A stretch of DNA of 64,000 nt from assembly GCA_020746105.1 (NCBI GenBank), contig CM036626.1, positions 18,713,001 through 18,777,000 on the forward strand, in the 5' to 3' direction. Origin of the DNA: Trogon surrucura. Taxonomy: Eukaryota > Chordata > Aves > Trogoniformes > Trogonidae. Made by a program: the position numbers and the translations under genes. The notes under the pieces are model-generated. The model was not told where the DNA came from and did no database searches. It was given only the letters and a program-made list of their open reading frames with translations. Of the stretch, positions 46,442 through 60,077 are shown in pieces; the first letter of the stretch is position 1; each line of letters begins with the position of its first letter.

Positions 46442-46456
46442 TTTTTTTTTTTTTTT
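46442..46456. repeat. Poly-T tract (T15)
   Basis: Fifteen T followed by AAAA. Low-complexity sequence with no recognisable element next to it. Confidence 0.8.
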
Positions 46457-49400
46457 AAAATACTACGGAGTAAGTTGAATATCCTATATTGAATGAAATA
46501 ATTTTTCCCTTGGAAACTAAATGTAACAAGAATTTAATAATTCATGAATTGAGCTTCAACAGCTTTTAAATAATAGATAGACTGTCATGCCAAGTTCAGC
46601 TGAAAACTTACAGAGCATACATTTTTATGTTTTTTCCTTGACATTTCGAGGAATTACAGAACTACAAACATTTATTTTGTATTTTTGCTCATTGCAGTAT
46701 TTTATTCCTTTCAGGTTGATTTAAGAACTAAAAGCAACAGTTTAAAAAAAAAAGGCAACTAGCTTCAGTTTCTGATGGGAAAAGAGAATGGAAGGGAGAG
46801 AAGCCCTAGGTACACATTCATAAATGATTCACTGGACTTTTGGCTGACAGATAGAACAGTTTCATAATAACTTTGTTTATTATTTTCTTTATCAGTGGAA
46901 TCAAATGTTAAATAGCTCTACTGGAGAGTGCTGTAAGGTTGACTAACAATTACACCTCTATCACCTTTGCTGTCTTTGTCCTTTTCAGAATAATCAGACT
47001 GGATTTATTTTGTTGGTTATTTCTGCCCCCCCCATAAAATAGAAATGATTTTCAGACGAAGTGGCAAGCTGCAGCAGCAGCGTGTCGTTTTGTGGTATTT
47101 TTGGATATGAGGAGGCTGGGTAGCCTCTTGCTTAAAGCGAAAGGAACCCAAAAGTTGTCCCTGCTGCTGACTTTTGGCAGGACTTGGAGCCCCGCTGCGT
47201 TGCACCCCTGCACGTGACGTGCCCTGGGAGAGGTGGGGATGAAGCTCGTCCTGGCGTGTGGTGGCCCCGTCCCTCTACTGAGCATCCCGGTGTCCGTGTG
47301 ACTTACTTGCATGGCAGCAGTCACAGCGGGTGAGCCGTTTGGGGACTTCAGCCCTGCTTCTGAAGGAGATGGGCGATGTGTGACCAAGCCGCGCGTGCGT
47401 GTTGGATCATGTGCTCTACTTCTAACCAGCACTGAATCTGCGACACGGTTTTGGCCAAACACAGCAGGAGGTAGAGCTTTCAGACCATTTAAACTCCTAC
47501 GTGAAGCTAAATGTCCAGGATTTCTCTGCTCTTCTCCACGCATACTTCTAGTCAGGCACAAACATGGGGCTTACCCTGCTAGACAACCCACAGTTGAAGG
47601 AGATGCTCTAAATACTACAGATGTTCCAATCCTGAAGAAAAACCCAAACCAGAACACAAAGCCTGTTAGGTCTAAGAATGTCTAGCACAGCATCGCAAAC
47701 CTGTGAAGCTTTACTTATTCCATGATTCTGTGCACCTGCTTTGTACTGTCAATTCAGCGGAGGAGCAACTGACTCCAAGGTGATGGATTGCCTCATCTAT
47801 CCTGGCAAGAGCTTCTGAAATCCATGGAGAGACTGCTACAGATTTCATGAGTAGGTGGCCTCTTCTCTGTTATTCTTGACAATTCCTCAAGTGCCAGAAA
47901 TGGAAAGAATATTTTCCTTCTTTAATTCCCGTGAAGGCACATCTTTCTTTCCCACTCTCCCTTTTTCTGTGCAATGGAATTTGATGCTGGAATTGGTGGG
48001 AAGAAAAATATGTTCTTTTTCAGTTAGTTGCAGTTAAATGTATCTTGCAGGATGTCCCAGTGTGAAAACTCTTCAGGTAGAGGTTTGAAGTTTTTGAAAC
48101 GAATGGTGCTGATCTCTTCTGTTGCACCACATGAAGAATCAGGCAATAGGGGTTTGTTTGGACAGATGTAGTTACCATTCTGTAGAGTTATTTATGAAAG
48201 ACCTTGTGTATCTCTAGGAGTAACTTACTGTTGCTATTTTAGGTTTACTGGTTTAATTTTCCTGCTCTGTGTGCAGGACTGAAGAAACGGAGGAGGAAGA
48301 AGCACTTCAGAATCCAAGGCAGATTATTTGAAATGTTAGTACTGTACCTCTGCCTGTGTCTCATACTATTTACAAACTGTGCACGTGTCCTATTAGCCAA
48401 ATGGGAACAATCCAAATTTTAAGGGAATCATTATCTTTCAACTAGATATTCCAAGCGTAGAAAGATAACAGTGGCACTTACAGGGTATTAACTGGCAAAA
48501 ATCAATCAAAACTTCTCTGTGATAGATGTTCCCACTTGTGAAATTACAGTGAATTTGCATTCAATTCCAGCGTGTTCAACTCCATGAAAATAGTTCGGTA
48601 ACCTGGGTGGTTACTTGCAATAACTCATCAAGCTGATAGTAGTGCTTATTGCACCATATGTTATCACTTAAGTCTCAAACTGCAACTTTTACAATTCTGT
48701 TGAAGGGGAAGTAGGTTAAAATTAAAGTCAGAAGAGCTTGAGTTCTTTTATTTTTCTTTTTTTTTAGAAACTTGAACATATTTATTGCAGTCTCCCAAAA
48801 CACAAAAGCAAGAGGAAAATCCCTGTCAGCTACCTTTTGCGTCAAGTTGGGCTGATCTCACATGGTTCGTCTTATAGAGGAAGAACAAGACAAGTTTGGT
48901 TTTGATTTAGCGCTAATAAGTAAGGCTTTTATCTCAGTTGTTCATAGGTTGGAGCCCTGAGATCAGAGCTGAAGTTCCCAGCCCCATTACAGGTTGGGCT
49001 CTTAGCCCAGGAATAACCTCACAGCGAGGAAGGCGGCGGCACAATCTGCCCTGGCTGCGTGTTTTTAGCACAGTTTCATCTGGACAGATCCCATGTTATT
49101 GCCAATAGTCTTTGTAGCACGATTATACCTGGGAGCATAATTTCTAGCAAAGATTTCTTATACAGAAAGCTATAAAAAAAAATCATTATTAAAAGATAGT
49201 CTCTGCCTCGAAATTGTTTTAGCATAAATTGAGATTCACATTGTATGATCTGGCACAACAACATTTTGTTCTCCGTTGTTATGTTATTTGAAAGCTGGGC
49301 CTCTGTGTTCGTTTCTGATAATTGATTTCTAAAAGATATTTTATAAAAGAAAAAGAAATTTTTCCCTCGGTCAATCTTTTGTCGAGCACCTTTTCGCACA

Positions 49401-52175
49401 GGATGTTTGCTTTTCTCATTGGGAACATTGCAAGCAACTTAATCCCAAGGCAAAAAGAGTACTAATATTCAGTGGTGGAAGAAAATAATTTGGATGTGAT
49501 AGTGCAACGATAGGGACATTTTGATTAAAAATGCAAGAATATTCAATCATTCTGTGTAGCAGACCCATGTGTACGTGAAAAGCCTATCTTCACTCTTATC
49601 ATTCTGGGTGCTTGTTTTTAACAGGATGATTGATTGGCAAGATTCCTATTTCTATACCTTTCATCTATCTTCAGTACTTTCATAAATGTTGAATTAAGCA
49701 GGTTTTATGAAACTTATCATAAACTGGAGCATTCATTGAAAGTGACTGTGACAAAGTGGATTCCCCTTTTCCTTAACTTTAACGGCAATATTGCACAATA
49801 CATTTATTTCTGCCCGATCAAGAGCGTAGATTTTCTTGTGTGTTTTTCATTCAAAGAAAAGTCATAGAGAGGAAGACTGAAGAGCTTTCGAGGAAAGGAA
49901 AAGAGAATGTCTGGAACTGAAAATTTTGCTCCTTACTGTTAACTGTGGAAAGTGAACTTATTGCTGTTGTGAAGTTGACTTCTTTTTCTTGTTCTGATTT
50001 CATTTTGGTTTGGCCCATTACATCTGTGATTGCTTTTTAACCTGAACGTAATACCTTGAGGACTTTGTCTACCTTGGATTCTTCCATATCTTTGAAACTA
50101 GTGGAACTAGGGTTCGTGCAGGTTATTTTTGGGTAAATGTTATATGAACTCCTGCATTGTAGATATCCCATAGCAACACAAACTCATGGCTGAAAAAAAA
50201 GAATGAAACTGTTAATTCTTCTTTGTTACCTGTGTCTGATGTTGGGCTTTAGGAAGAGATGATGATCTCTGTGCATATCTGTGCAGCTGTACAGAGCTGC
50301 CAACGGCTTATTGCAGCTGACGGGTTTCCTCTTGGGTGACTCTCATGAATCTTCCCATGTTAGAACCAGATAGGGCTAAATTTCCCACTTCCCCCACGAT
50401 GATGTGAATCCACAGTTGTGTTCAAATGGTCGGTGTTGTCAGGCAGTTCATTCGCTCTGGAGGTGTTGGAGCCATGTTACATCACACCTGCTGGTGCTTC
50501 TGGTGTTGCAATATTCTGTTAAGTGTCTTCCCGATTGGATTTATATTTTTCTAGGGCCGAAGGGAAGCTAAATGCTGATTTATGTGAACACATGGAGCTT
50601 GCAGATGTACCGGTGTCACCCCTTTCCCCAATAACTGAATTAAATGGCTGGACGAGGATAATCAAGGTGGCTGTCACATACCATTGCATGGGAGTTAGTA
50701 CAACATCTGCTTTGCCTGCTGTTTCAGAAATCACTGATGCTTATTATAATCGGGAGTAGAATATCTAGCACTTTGTTGTTGAAGACTGTGCGTAGGAAAT
50801 TGTAAGTTCTGCTGAGAATAGCTTTTCTAAGTTATGGCAGCAGGTTGATACTTCTACCCTGTTCAGCGTTTAAGTTACAAGAAGCTCAGGAAAAGAGCAT
50901 TTCTCTTTCTCGTGGGCATTCTGACTTGTAGCTTTTCATCGTTTGCCGGAGCACCTAATGCTGCTCTCGCTCTTGGAAGTGCCCCCATTCATTGCCTGAT
51001 TAGTAGTTTTGATACATACAGCGAGTTAATTGTAGCTATAATCACTGGAAGCGGTTGGTGTTTTGATGTTGTAATTTGATATTTTCTCACAGAACCATTA
51101 GAAGTGGATGTGATATAAACCACTAGTTAAAAGTGGTATGATGCATGGGCTTTCTGAAGACATGAGGGAAAACTAGCTTTTGGTAGCAGAACTTCCAGTT
51201 AGAAGCAATTATGTTGCTTCCCTGAGGGAGTATGATGGGAGGGTAAAATTTTTATACTATCAGGCGCTTGCAAGCAATTCTCCATCTGGGACTTTAAATT
51301 GGAATAGCTATGTTATTCATTTTGTACCCCAGAACTCCTTGGATAATAATCTGCATCTTCTTCTGGCTGTCAGTGGCCATTGTCACATGTGCTGCTGGTG
51401 AAAGCACAAATGAAATGCTACTTGCTGGGCTGGGAATCCACAGGCTGTATTTCTTGCACTACCAGATGCTTCCTGCATCATTTTGGGCAGTCTCTTGCTG
51501 ATAAAATTATTTTAGATGCAATTGAGTCGCTGCACATCAAAAAATATTTCAGTGACTTGTTATAGAGATGATTTCTGTACTAGAGTCTGCAGCCATGATT
51601 TTGGGGCATAACTCTAGGTATGTCACAGAGGTGGAGGGAAGGTGTCAGACCTCTGTCATCCCTGCCCTGGGAGAGCAGTTCAGAAATTGAATGTTCACGT
51701 AAGAGCACGAGCACAATCTATATCTCTTTTTCTCATGCTTACGTGTGTGTTGGTTTATGGATGCACGTGGTGGATGCAGTTGCCAGCGGTGGAGCGTGCC
51801 CTGCTCGGGCAGGGCTGTAGCAGCAGGGGGGATGCTCACCGATAGCTTTAGGGTCAAATCGTTCTTGCTCTGTCCAGTTGCCTGCATGAGTAGAGATTGG
51901 GGATAAAGTGCTTCAAGTGTAGTTTTTGCCTCATTGTTTCTTTGTTTGGGCAGTAATGCAGTGAACGAATCGGTCGGTATTGAGCATTTTTAACTCCATT
52001 TGCACAAGAAATCCTTCTATGAGTGACAGCATCTACTCAATAGCATCGCTGGGCACTGGGCAGAGGCATCACTCCCTAGTTAGATGTTGTCTTTGCCCTC
52101 TTGCAGACTGTTTTGCTGTTCTCTCATTATCCCACATTGGGTTAATAAGTTGATGAACAGCAACTGGAAAAGAAG

Positions 52176-52270
52176 CAGAACCCGGCGTGCGTTGGATTTG
52201 GCTGCTGCGATTACCACGAGGCTGCCGGCAGCGCGGTGCGAACAGCCAGAGCACGCAGCAGCGTGAGCTT
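52176..52270. other. Compact CpG cluster
   Basis: About nine CpG dinucleotides fall within roughly 90 bp (CCGGCGTGCG, GCGATTACCACG, GCCGGCAGCGCGGTGCG, GCACGCAGCAGCG) inside otherwise CpG-poor DNA. It is far too short to be a classical CpG island. No convincing transcription start or gene is visible beside it. Confidence 0.45.
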
Positions 52271-55200
52271 GAATTACAAACAACGTCCCTGAATTGTCAG
52301 TTTATGACAAGTGTGAGGTCAAAGAGCCAAATTCAGTCTTAGCGTGGAAGTGCTGTTGGCTACAATGATTGCGAACAAACACCAGGGCTTTCCAGCAAAA
52401 GGAGTTTTAGGAGAATTAAGTTGTACTCAGCTTACCAGTACCACAATTCCTTGTTTTCTGAGAGTTCTGCTGGTGGCTGCATGTGGCGTCTCTCAAAGCA
52501 AGTCCCTTTGACTTATTTATAACTGACTCAGTTTGCAGTCCTAGAATATGAGTGCTTTCCCACCTAAAATTAGGCTAAGCCGTAGTCTCTCCTGAAACCC
52601 TTGCTGGCTGTTGGAAGTCACTGCCCATCACCAGTTCCAACGTGCCATACGCAGTTTGCTACTGGCTTCTCACAAAGCTCCCCTAAACGCGGGATATCCT
52701 ACTGCAGCCTCCTAGTGAGACATTTAAAATGTGTGAAATGAGTATTCCAACCTGTGTGGTGTTTGCACCTGCATGACACCCTGCACTGGGGTCCGTCGGT
52801 GTGGCGATGAGCAGAGTTTGTCTCCCAACTTGGCCCCTCCTGGGGTGGGAAACGCCCGATTTGGTGACTGGGAATGTCAGCGGTGACCCTGAGGATTTGG
52901 GGTGGGTTTTTGAGCTTGTTGGTATTGTGGTTCAAGCGAGATGAATTACAAATACTCTCAGAACTACTCTACCCTGCCTTGGGCTGCACTGGGCAGTTCT
53001 TGGCTGGACCCAAATAAAAAGGCAATGAAATGCTGAGTGCTGGGTAGCAGCCTCCCACCTTGGAGAGGCGAGTGCCTGATGCTCGTGGAAGGGTTGGTTT
53101 ACTCTGTGGACACTGACTCAGCTGATATTTTTACTTACCTTGTGGATGAGGATGCGTTTGTGAGCCTGTTAGCTTATGAACTGGAAATTAATTTGTGCAT
53201 TTATCTTTTACTGAGTTTACTACTGCAAGCTCAAATCATTTTTCTTGTGATTTAGTGTGGCATTGATTCCTCATTTAGTTAAAAATTTGAAATCTTACAG
53301 GCTACACAAGAAATTAGGTTCTTAATGACTGTTTTATTCAATTATTAGAGATACTTGTCCTATCATAGTTAATGTTCCATTTTGAAATTGGCTTGAGAGG
53401 GAGTGTGAAACGTTACTTTTCTCTCCAAGTCTCCAATATCCTCATTAGTAATATCTTCACATCGCATTTAATACAATTTTTAAACCACGGTGAATTTTGT
53501 TCATACAGTTTTATTTCAGAATTTGAAACAATAAATTATGAAAATGCAGTTTAAATTGGGGTTTAAAAACTTTGATTTTTCTTTTCTTACAAAGATTGTT
53601 TCTTACGAACTTTTTAGCATTCAATTTTTTCAAAAAATCGTTTTAACAAAGTTTCGGTGCTGCTTGTCATAACAAAGAATTTGAAGGCTTTTTTTCTCTA
53701 TTTCTCAAGCAGCACTAGCAGAAATTTATTGGTTCTTGTAACCTTTTTTGTTGATGAATAATATTCTTTAACAGCAATAGATTTACAGAAAACTGATAGA
53801 TAAATGTGACAGGAGATATAATCAAGCAAAGAATTTTCAAGGCGGTGGGGGATTGGAGAGTAGAGGATCTTAGGCTAATTTTTAGACATTATTTATCATG
53901 ACTGTAAGCTAGTGGTCAATAGTTAGATGAAGAGAGAACAGCTCAAGACCTTCCAATTTTTTTGCGACAGCTGACTAATATGCTTTATCTGACAAAAGGG
54001 AAAGTTTTGATCACCAAACAAGAGGAGGCATTGATGAGAGGGCCCTAGGAAAATGGAAAAATATGCAATGAGATAAAAAGGAAAGGTTTTGGAGAACTGC
54101 ATCGGCATCTGCTTCCTCTGCAGTCTAAGAAGTGACTTCCGTTTGATTAGTGATACTGTCCACTGGGATCTAATTCAAAAAAGTGCTGACGGTTAAGGTG
54201 ACAGCTTAAGTGCGCTGCATTTGGTGATAGTGGACACTGCGAAGAACACAGTTTCTTTTAACAAGTAATGAAGCATTGTGGCCAAAATTGAGTTCTTTGT
54301 GATACAATAAATAAGCAAACTGCTCTGCAGGGGGCTGTGTCAGGGGAGATCTTCACACCCAAGGCGTCACCCCTGTTATTGCCACCTGTAGGTAGAGAAA
54401 TGGGCAAATTACCCACATAAAAGTGGTAAGAGGGGAAGAAGTGAGTCTGGAGAGCTTGGTTAAGCCATAGACCAGGACCGCACGGTGGTGCATTTCAAAC
54501 AGCTTCCATATAATACTAGAAATATCGATGTTGGGTCTTACTTTGGGCAAAATGGGCAAGAAATGGCCTTGGCTGTGGCAGTCACGGAGGGGAGCCCAGG
54601 TGAAAGGCTGGGAGGATGATCGTAGCTGAGTGGTGCGGCGGCTTCTTGCATTTCCATTCTCCATCCTTTCTGAGTCACTATTATTTATTCTTAGCTGTAC
54701 GAGCCAAGCTCTCTGCTGTATTCCGGTCTAACATTCGGGTCAGGTTTACTCCTTCTGCAACTTCACAGGAAATATTTTGTCCTTTGGTCCCGTGTGCCTG
54801 CAGGGTCTTCTGGCCTTTTTTTGAATGGGGAGACAGGGTGGGTGTGAGCTTTGGGGGAGGTTATGTGGCTCTTTTTAGTTTATTTATGTATTTTTATTCT
54901 CCTCTTGTGAAACACTGTGCAATACGGTGCACTCTGGAGTAGCCTCTTTCCGTTCTGTTTGCTGAAATCCTCGGCATGTGCCCGATGCCTGGATAGCCGT
55001 GTCCTCTGGACTTGTAACCCAGCCGACAGCTTTAGCACGGAGCGTCTGCAATTAAAAATTCACAGGACTGTTGATTGCAAATTAGGGTCAGCTGGATGAC
55101 TCAATTACTGGCATCTTCCTACCTGATCAAGTGCTTTGAAACAGTCATTTGTCAGCTGAATCAGAAGTCGTCGGTCCCTTGTAATTACGCTCCATCGGAG

Positions 55201-57324
55201 TGGTTTCTGCAGAGGTGCTGGAGGTGGAGCAGAGCTTGCAGAACAGGAAAGTGGAGCCGAAGAGCCTGGGAAATGCAGGTCTGCATGTGCAAAATGATCG
55301 TTGCACACTGACTCACACCAATACCTGCTTGTGCATCCAGGCATAACCTGTAGATATTGGTGAATTCTTCAGGTTTTCTCATTTGCTTTCTTGTGCTTTT
55401 CATTAAAAGACCTTCTATGTCCTCTTCACCTGTTGTCTCACCAGTGCTCGCTGTTCAGCTCCCACCTGAAAAAATCGCTCTGAGTCTGATTGATAAAACA
55501 TCTTCAGATTTATCCTACAGTTCTTGTCCTGAAAAGTATATCTGCTGTTAAATAGAATGTTTATTTCCATTTAATGAGGACAAAAGCCAACCTTTTATAC
55601 TCTTCTCATGTGCAAAGGCTCTGTAGGTTGTCCATTCCATCAGTTACATCTATGCTATCCATTGAGATGCTGTTGCGAGTGACAATGACTAAGATAATGT
55701 GGTAGTTAGCACCGATTAAGATTGAAAACATAAAGGCAAAAAGATAAATACATACATATCCTGTTTTTTTTTTCCCTGACTGAAATCCTAAGAACTGCTT
55801 TATGCTCTAGACTGGTCAAATATTTTACGGAAAGTAAACAGATTAAGGCATATGTGTCAAAGTATTAATTACAGAATTAACATTTCTATGTTCTTATTGG
55901 TTATAAAATAGAACTTGGAAATTGGATTCTCCCCCCAGAATACCTTTTTCAGTTTTCTAGTTTATAAAGAATTAACCAGATACATCTTGCTGGAGAGATT
56001 CGAGTGGTTAATGGATTGCCTTGAGTGCTACCCCACAGTTTTTAAAAGCTCCTTCAATTGCAGGTAGCAATGTTAGCTCATTGTGTTCGGATCACACGCA
56101 ATGAGCAAAGCTTTTTTCAAATGGAAGGTTTACTGCTGCCCTATTGATTTAATACACCTTGTGCTGTGAAGTGTTACCTTGGCCACCAAAGTGGCTTCGA
56201 CAAGGCTTACCTGTGTGGGAGTTGTGAGACAGCAGACCCTTTTCTAACAGCTTACATGGCAGTTAATATTAAAGACTGCATGCAATTATCCCATCCTTAT
56301 TTCAGAAGCAATTAATAGATGTTATTGAAAAGCACTTTAGGAATAGAAAGGAAAAAAAATGCTTTTTTTTTTTCCCCCTGTAATATTTGTGGAACTTGGT
56401 GCACAGACAGCTTTCTTTTTCCTACCTGTTTTTATTTTAAATGGAAGTTGAGTGATTGTCGTCATCTCTTCATATATAATTTCTCTGATGGGCATCATCT
56501 GTATCCCTTTGATGGAAAGGATAATGCAGAAGTTGGCTGCTGCCTGGAAATACCCAGAAGAAGTGAACATACATATTTGATTATGCATTTTTTTTTCATC
56601 CATACAGGGCAAAATAAAGGCTGTAAATGGCAGGGCTGCAACAAATCAGTGTTCTCTGTTTGAAGAATAGATGCTGGATAGCTTCCCTGAGTGAACTGTA
56701 GTCACAGGCAAGAGGTGGAGTGGTGGAACTGAAAGGGGTGTCTGATGAGAGCAAAAATTGTACATCTGGCAGTGTAGATCTGAACATCATCAATAGACAG
56801 TTGTTTCCTTTAGTAACGGTGATTCTTGGTGCTTTCTCTTAATTTCTCAAGTTGCAAGATAAAAATAACAATGCCTGTGTCGTGTGAATGTTGAAGTTGG
56901 TCCATGAAGCTATTCCTCCAGAGTTCATTACACGTTACTTTGAGTGACCAGCCAAATTACTGGCAAAGTGAGGTTGTTTGTTCAGATCAGTGTAGCATCT
57001 CTGCTTCGCTGGGTAAATCGTCTTACTGTGGAGTTTCCTCTTTGTACTCAGTGCTCTCAGTCTGGCAGAAGAATTTAAATATGAAGCCTGAAATTAATCT
57101 GAGTGCTCTGTTCTGCATCCTCTAAAGAGTCATAATGTGCTTAAATATTTACTAGCACCAAACATGGTACACAATAATACAATAATCAATATGTACGTAG
57201 AAATACCAACTCTTTAATTTACTGCATATGGCATTGAATAGTATAAGTCTGCTTTGTCTTTTACTTTGCTTTAGTACAATAGCCTTTAAACCCTGGCTTA
57301 TTTGTTCAAAATAAATCCAAATCC

Positions 57325-57338
57325 TTTTTTTTTTTTTT
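57325..57338. repeat. Poly-T tract (T14)
   Basis: Fourteen T leading into CTCTCTCC, a polypyrimidine tract. No splice acceptor AG follows closely and no element is recognised. Confidence 0.75.
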
Positions 57339-58971
57339 CTCTCTCCAATACCCTGCTTTATTTAACAGACACTTCCTATTTCTAGTCTCTTTGCTGGCAT
57401 TTATCTGCTTGCAAATGGATTTAGTATCAAGTAATCCTAATTTTGAACAAAATGTCTTTTGCTATCTCAAAAACCCAGGCTCTTCTGTGTTTGCTCTTCT
57501 ACCAATTAAGTAGAGTGAGTCAATGAAAGCCTTTCTCAGAGCATCATCCAAGTAGGTTGTGTAGAATGAAATCCTGGTGGCTATTCTGCAGCTAAAGCAG
57601 GTGCTGCATAATGCCTCATTCCTACGTGGGGATTGAGAAAAGCGGTGAGGATGGATATTTCTGGCTGTAGATTCCTTTACTCTCTTTCTGCCTCTTTTCC
57701 AGCGAGCTGCTCCATCTCGTATGTGTCTGGTGTGCTGCAGCAAAAGACCTCTACAAATAAGAGGGAAATTTCACGTCCCAATGCCCGTAAGGGCAACCCC
57801 TTGCTCTTGCTGCATTCTCAGCCCTGGAGGCTGTGGCTGCACGATGAATCGTATTTAGTTGCTGTGTTCCCATTCAGAAGGGAGGGTTCATGTTTTAAAT
57901 ACATTAATAAAACAAACAACAGAACGAATTTTCTTACTGAGTTAGTTTGCTACCAGGGTAGTATGGTATGTGTGCTCTGACAAAGGGGAAGTGGTGGGGA
58001 TTACTGGAGTGGGGAGCACGACAGGATCGCCCTTTTTAGCAGTAACATCATCTTACTTTAACTTAATCCAAGGAAATGCTATAATGAATTTGCATCTTTG
58101 TTAACAACTCTGCCATTCTTTCTCCAGTGCGATCGCTCTGCGTTGCATCTGCAAATTCTACCTTGTCCTTCTCTGCTGGAAGGTGCGTTAGGTCCTGGTG
58201 ACAGAGAGAGGGCGACAGGACTTGGACCTGGTCTCTAGCCCATGGCAAGGAAATTCTGCCAACTGCATTGGATGGTGTATCAAGCAAGTATAAGATTTTT
58301 AGGCAATTTGATTCATTCTGCCTTTCACATTTAACCGTGAACCTCTTCAGCCTTGGGATTCACTGCTATTCACAGAGATGAGAAAGCGTCTCATTTCTGT
58401 AACAGTGCCCTTCCCCATGCACGAGTTATTTGTATTTGCATGTAGCTATAACAACTGAATAACTGTAAATAGGAGTAAGCAGATAAGAAAATTCTCAGCC
58501 ATTTATTCATAAACTGGTCAAAGGAACTACATCTTTTATTCTGGGATAAATACAAAAGTAATCCCAGCCCGATAGGGCAGGTCTTTATGTCAAAAGGTTA
58601 GGAGTGAGGAAGAATAGAGAAACTGAACTGTAACCTCAAAACTTAGCAAAGAGATGAACAAACACCACCCCCAGGAGGATCTCAAACTTTGTTTTCAGCA
58701 AACCTGGCGTGATATTTCTTTTTCTCTTATGTATGCAGGGAGTACTTCACATATCTGCTTTAGTTTGGATAGTATTTTTTGGGTGCAGGTATTAGGTGTT
58801 TAGATGTGTGAGAGCATTGCTAACTCTCTGAGAGAGAAGGAGTGAATTCCTGGCAAATGCCTCTGCATGCAGCTGCCTTACTTAGCTGCACTGCCTGGCT
58901 TGATTTAGCATTCAGAAAGGTAACAAGCATTTAAGACTGTGAAAGGTGCACTAGAAATTGCTCAGCCTGCC

Positions 58972-58986
58972 TTTTTTTTTTTTTTT
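58972..58986. repeat. Poly-T tract (T15)
   Basis: Fifteen T flanked by C on both sides. Simple sequence. Confidence 0.8.
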
Positions 58987-59865
58987 CCCATACTTTCCTG
59001 GCTAGGCTGATAGGAATTTCACTAAAGGAAAGCTACTGCAGATAAATTTCAAACCAATGAAAGGAAACCCATGCTAATCTAGGGCTAACAGTTGCAAAAC
59101 CACAACAGGTTGTAGGGAAAACCAAACAAATGTGAACTAAAGACATGTGAATTTGGGTCTGTTCATTGGGAATGAAGGGTGGTAACACCAGCTGATGCCT
59201 GGCTGTGCCCTGGGGTACTCTGCTTACTGGTGTCTGACTGCACAAGCTTCCCAGCGTACCCACTCCCTTCCCACAGGATGGGAAGTCCTCTGTCATGTAA
59301 AGGGATGCAAGGAAGGCATGGAGAAGGGTCGAGCAAGGCCAGAATACGTTTGGGTGGGTGATTTTTGTAAGAGTTGGTTGGTTATGGGTTTGTTTTGTTT
59401 TGTATTCATAGCTCTAAAACTTGGGGATTGACCAAAAGGGCAGTGAGATGTGATACTCAACAGCAAGGAGCTTTCTGGCTCTGGTCCTTGAGAATGTGCA
59501 CAATGGCAGCGAATTCAGAAAGCAGTTGATGGCCTAAATATGTTAGGCTGTTGTACATCTGCATTTCCACAGCTGACAGTCTTCTCTGTGAGTTCATGCC
59601 TGCTGCTTCTTGCCAGAGTTGTTTTGTGTGCATCTGCAATGAACCCGATCTTTTGCGCAGTCTCAACCTCAGCAAACTGAATAGTCAAACGTCTGATCAG
59701 CACTGCACAAGTTGTTCACTTCTTTGTATTCACGTTAAGAACACAACTGAGAGAAATATTTCCTCTTCAGCCACTGTCAGAGTGAACGGGGCACCATCTT
59801 CTAATAAACCTTTGCTTACCTGGCATTGAGATATCATTACAGGATCTTACTTCTGAAAGAACAGT

Positions 59866-60077
59866 GAATCACAGAATGTCAGGGGTTGGAAGGGACCTCG
59901 AAAGATCATCAAGTCCAATCCCCCTGCCAGAGCAGGAACACCTCGATAATGCTACACAGGAACGTGTCCAGGCAGGTCTTGAATGTCTCCAGAGAAGGAG
60001 ACTCCACAACCTCTCTGGGCAGCCTGTTCCAGGGCTCCGTCACCCTCACTGAGAAGAAGTTTCTTCTCGAGTTTAAG
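59866..60077 (-). mobile_element. CR1 LINE fragment, 3' end
   Basis: On the plus strand it reads GAATCACAGAATGTCAGGGG, TTGGAAGGGACCTCGAAAGA, TCATCAAGTCCAATCCCCCT, then GTCTCCAGAGAAGGAGACTC, CACAACCTCTCTGGGCAGCC and TCACTGAGAAGAAGTTTCTT. This is the reverse complement of a CR1 3' region about 210 bp long, so the element lies on the minus strand with its 3' end at 59866. The TCAGGGGTTGGAAGGGACCT and AGAGCAGGAACACCT words differ from the copy at 4.3 kb, which indicates a different CR1 subfamily. Sequence matches the family closely, so it is relatively young. Confidence 0.94.

Larger units (their letters stand above)
45822..59865. other. Unique non-coding sequence, no gene recognised
   Basis: No gene is supported. 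A 12-bp minisatellite (45843-45878) and poly-T tracts are listed separately. At 47052-47685 long open frames overlap on both strands (169 codons minus, 124 codons plus) in a locally GC- and CpG-richer patch; neither has a recognisable domain. A second compact CpG cluster lies at 52176-52270. The interval 53200-53800 is notably AT-rich. Everything else looks like unremarkable single-copy vertebrate sequence. Confidence 0.5.
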
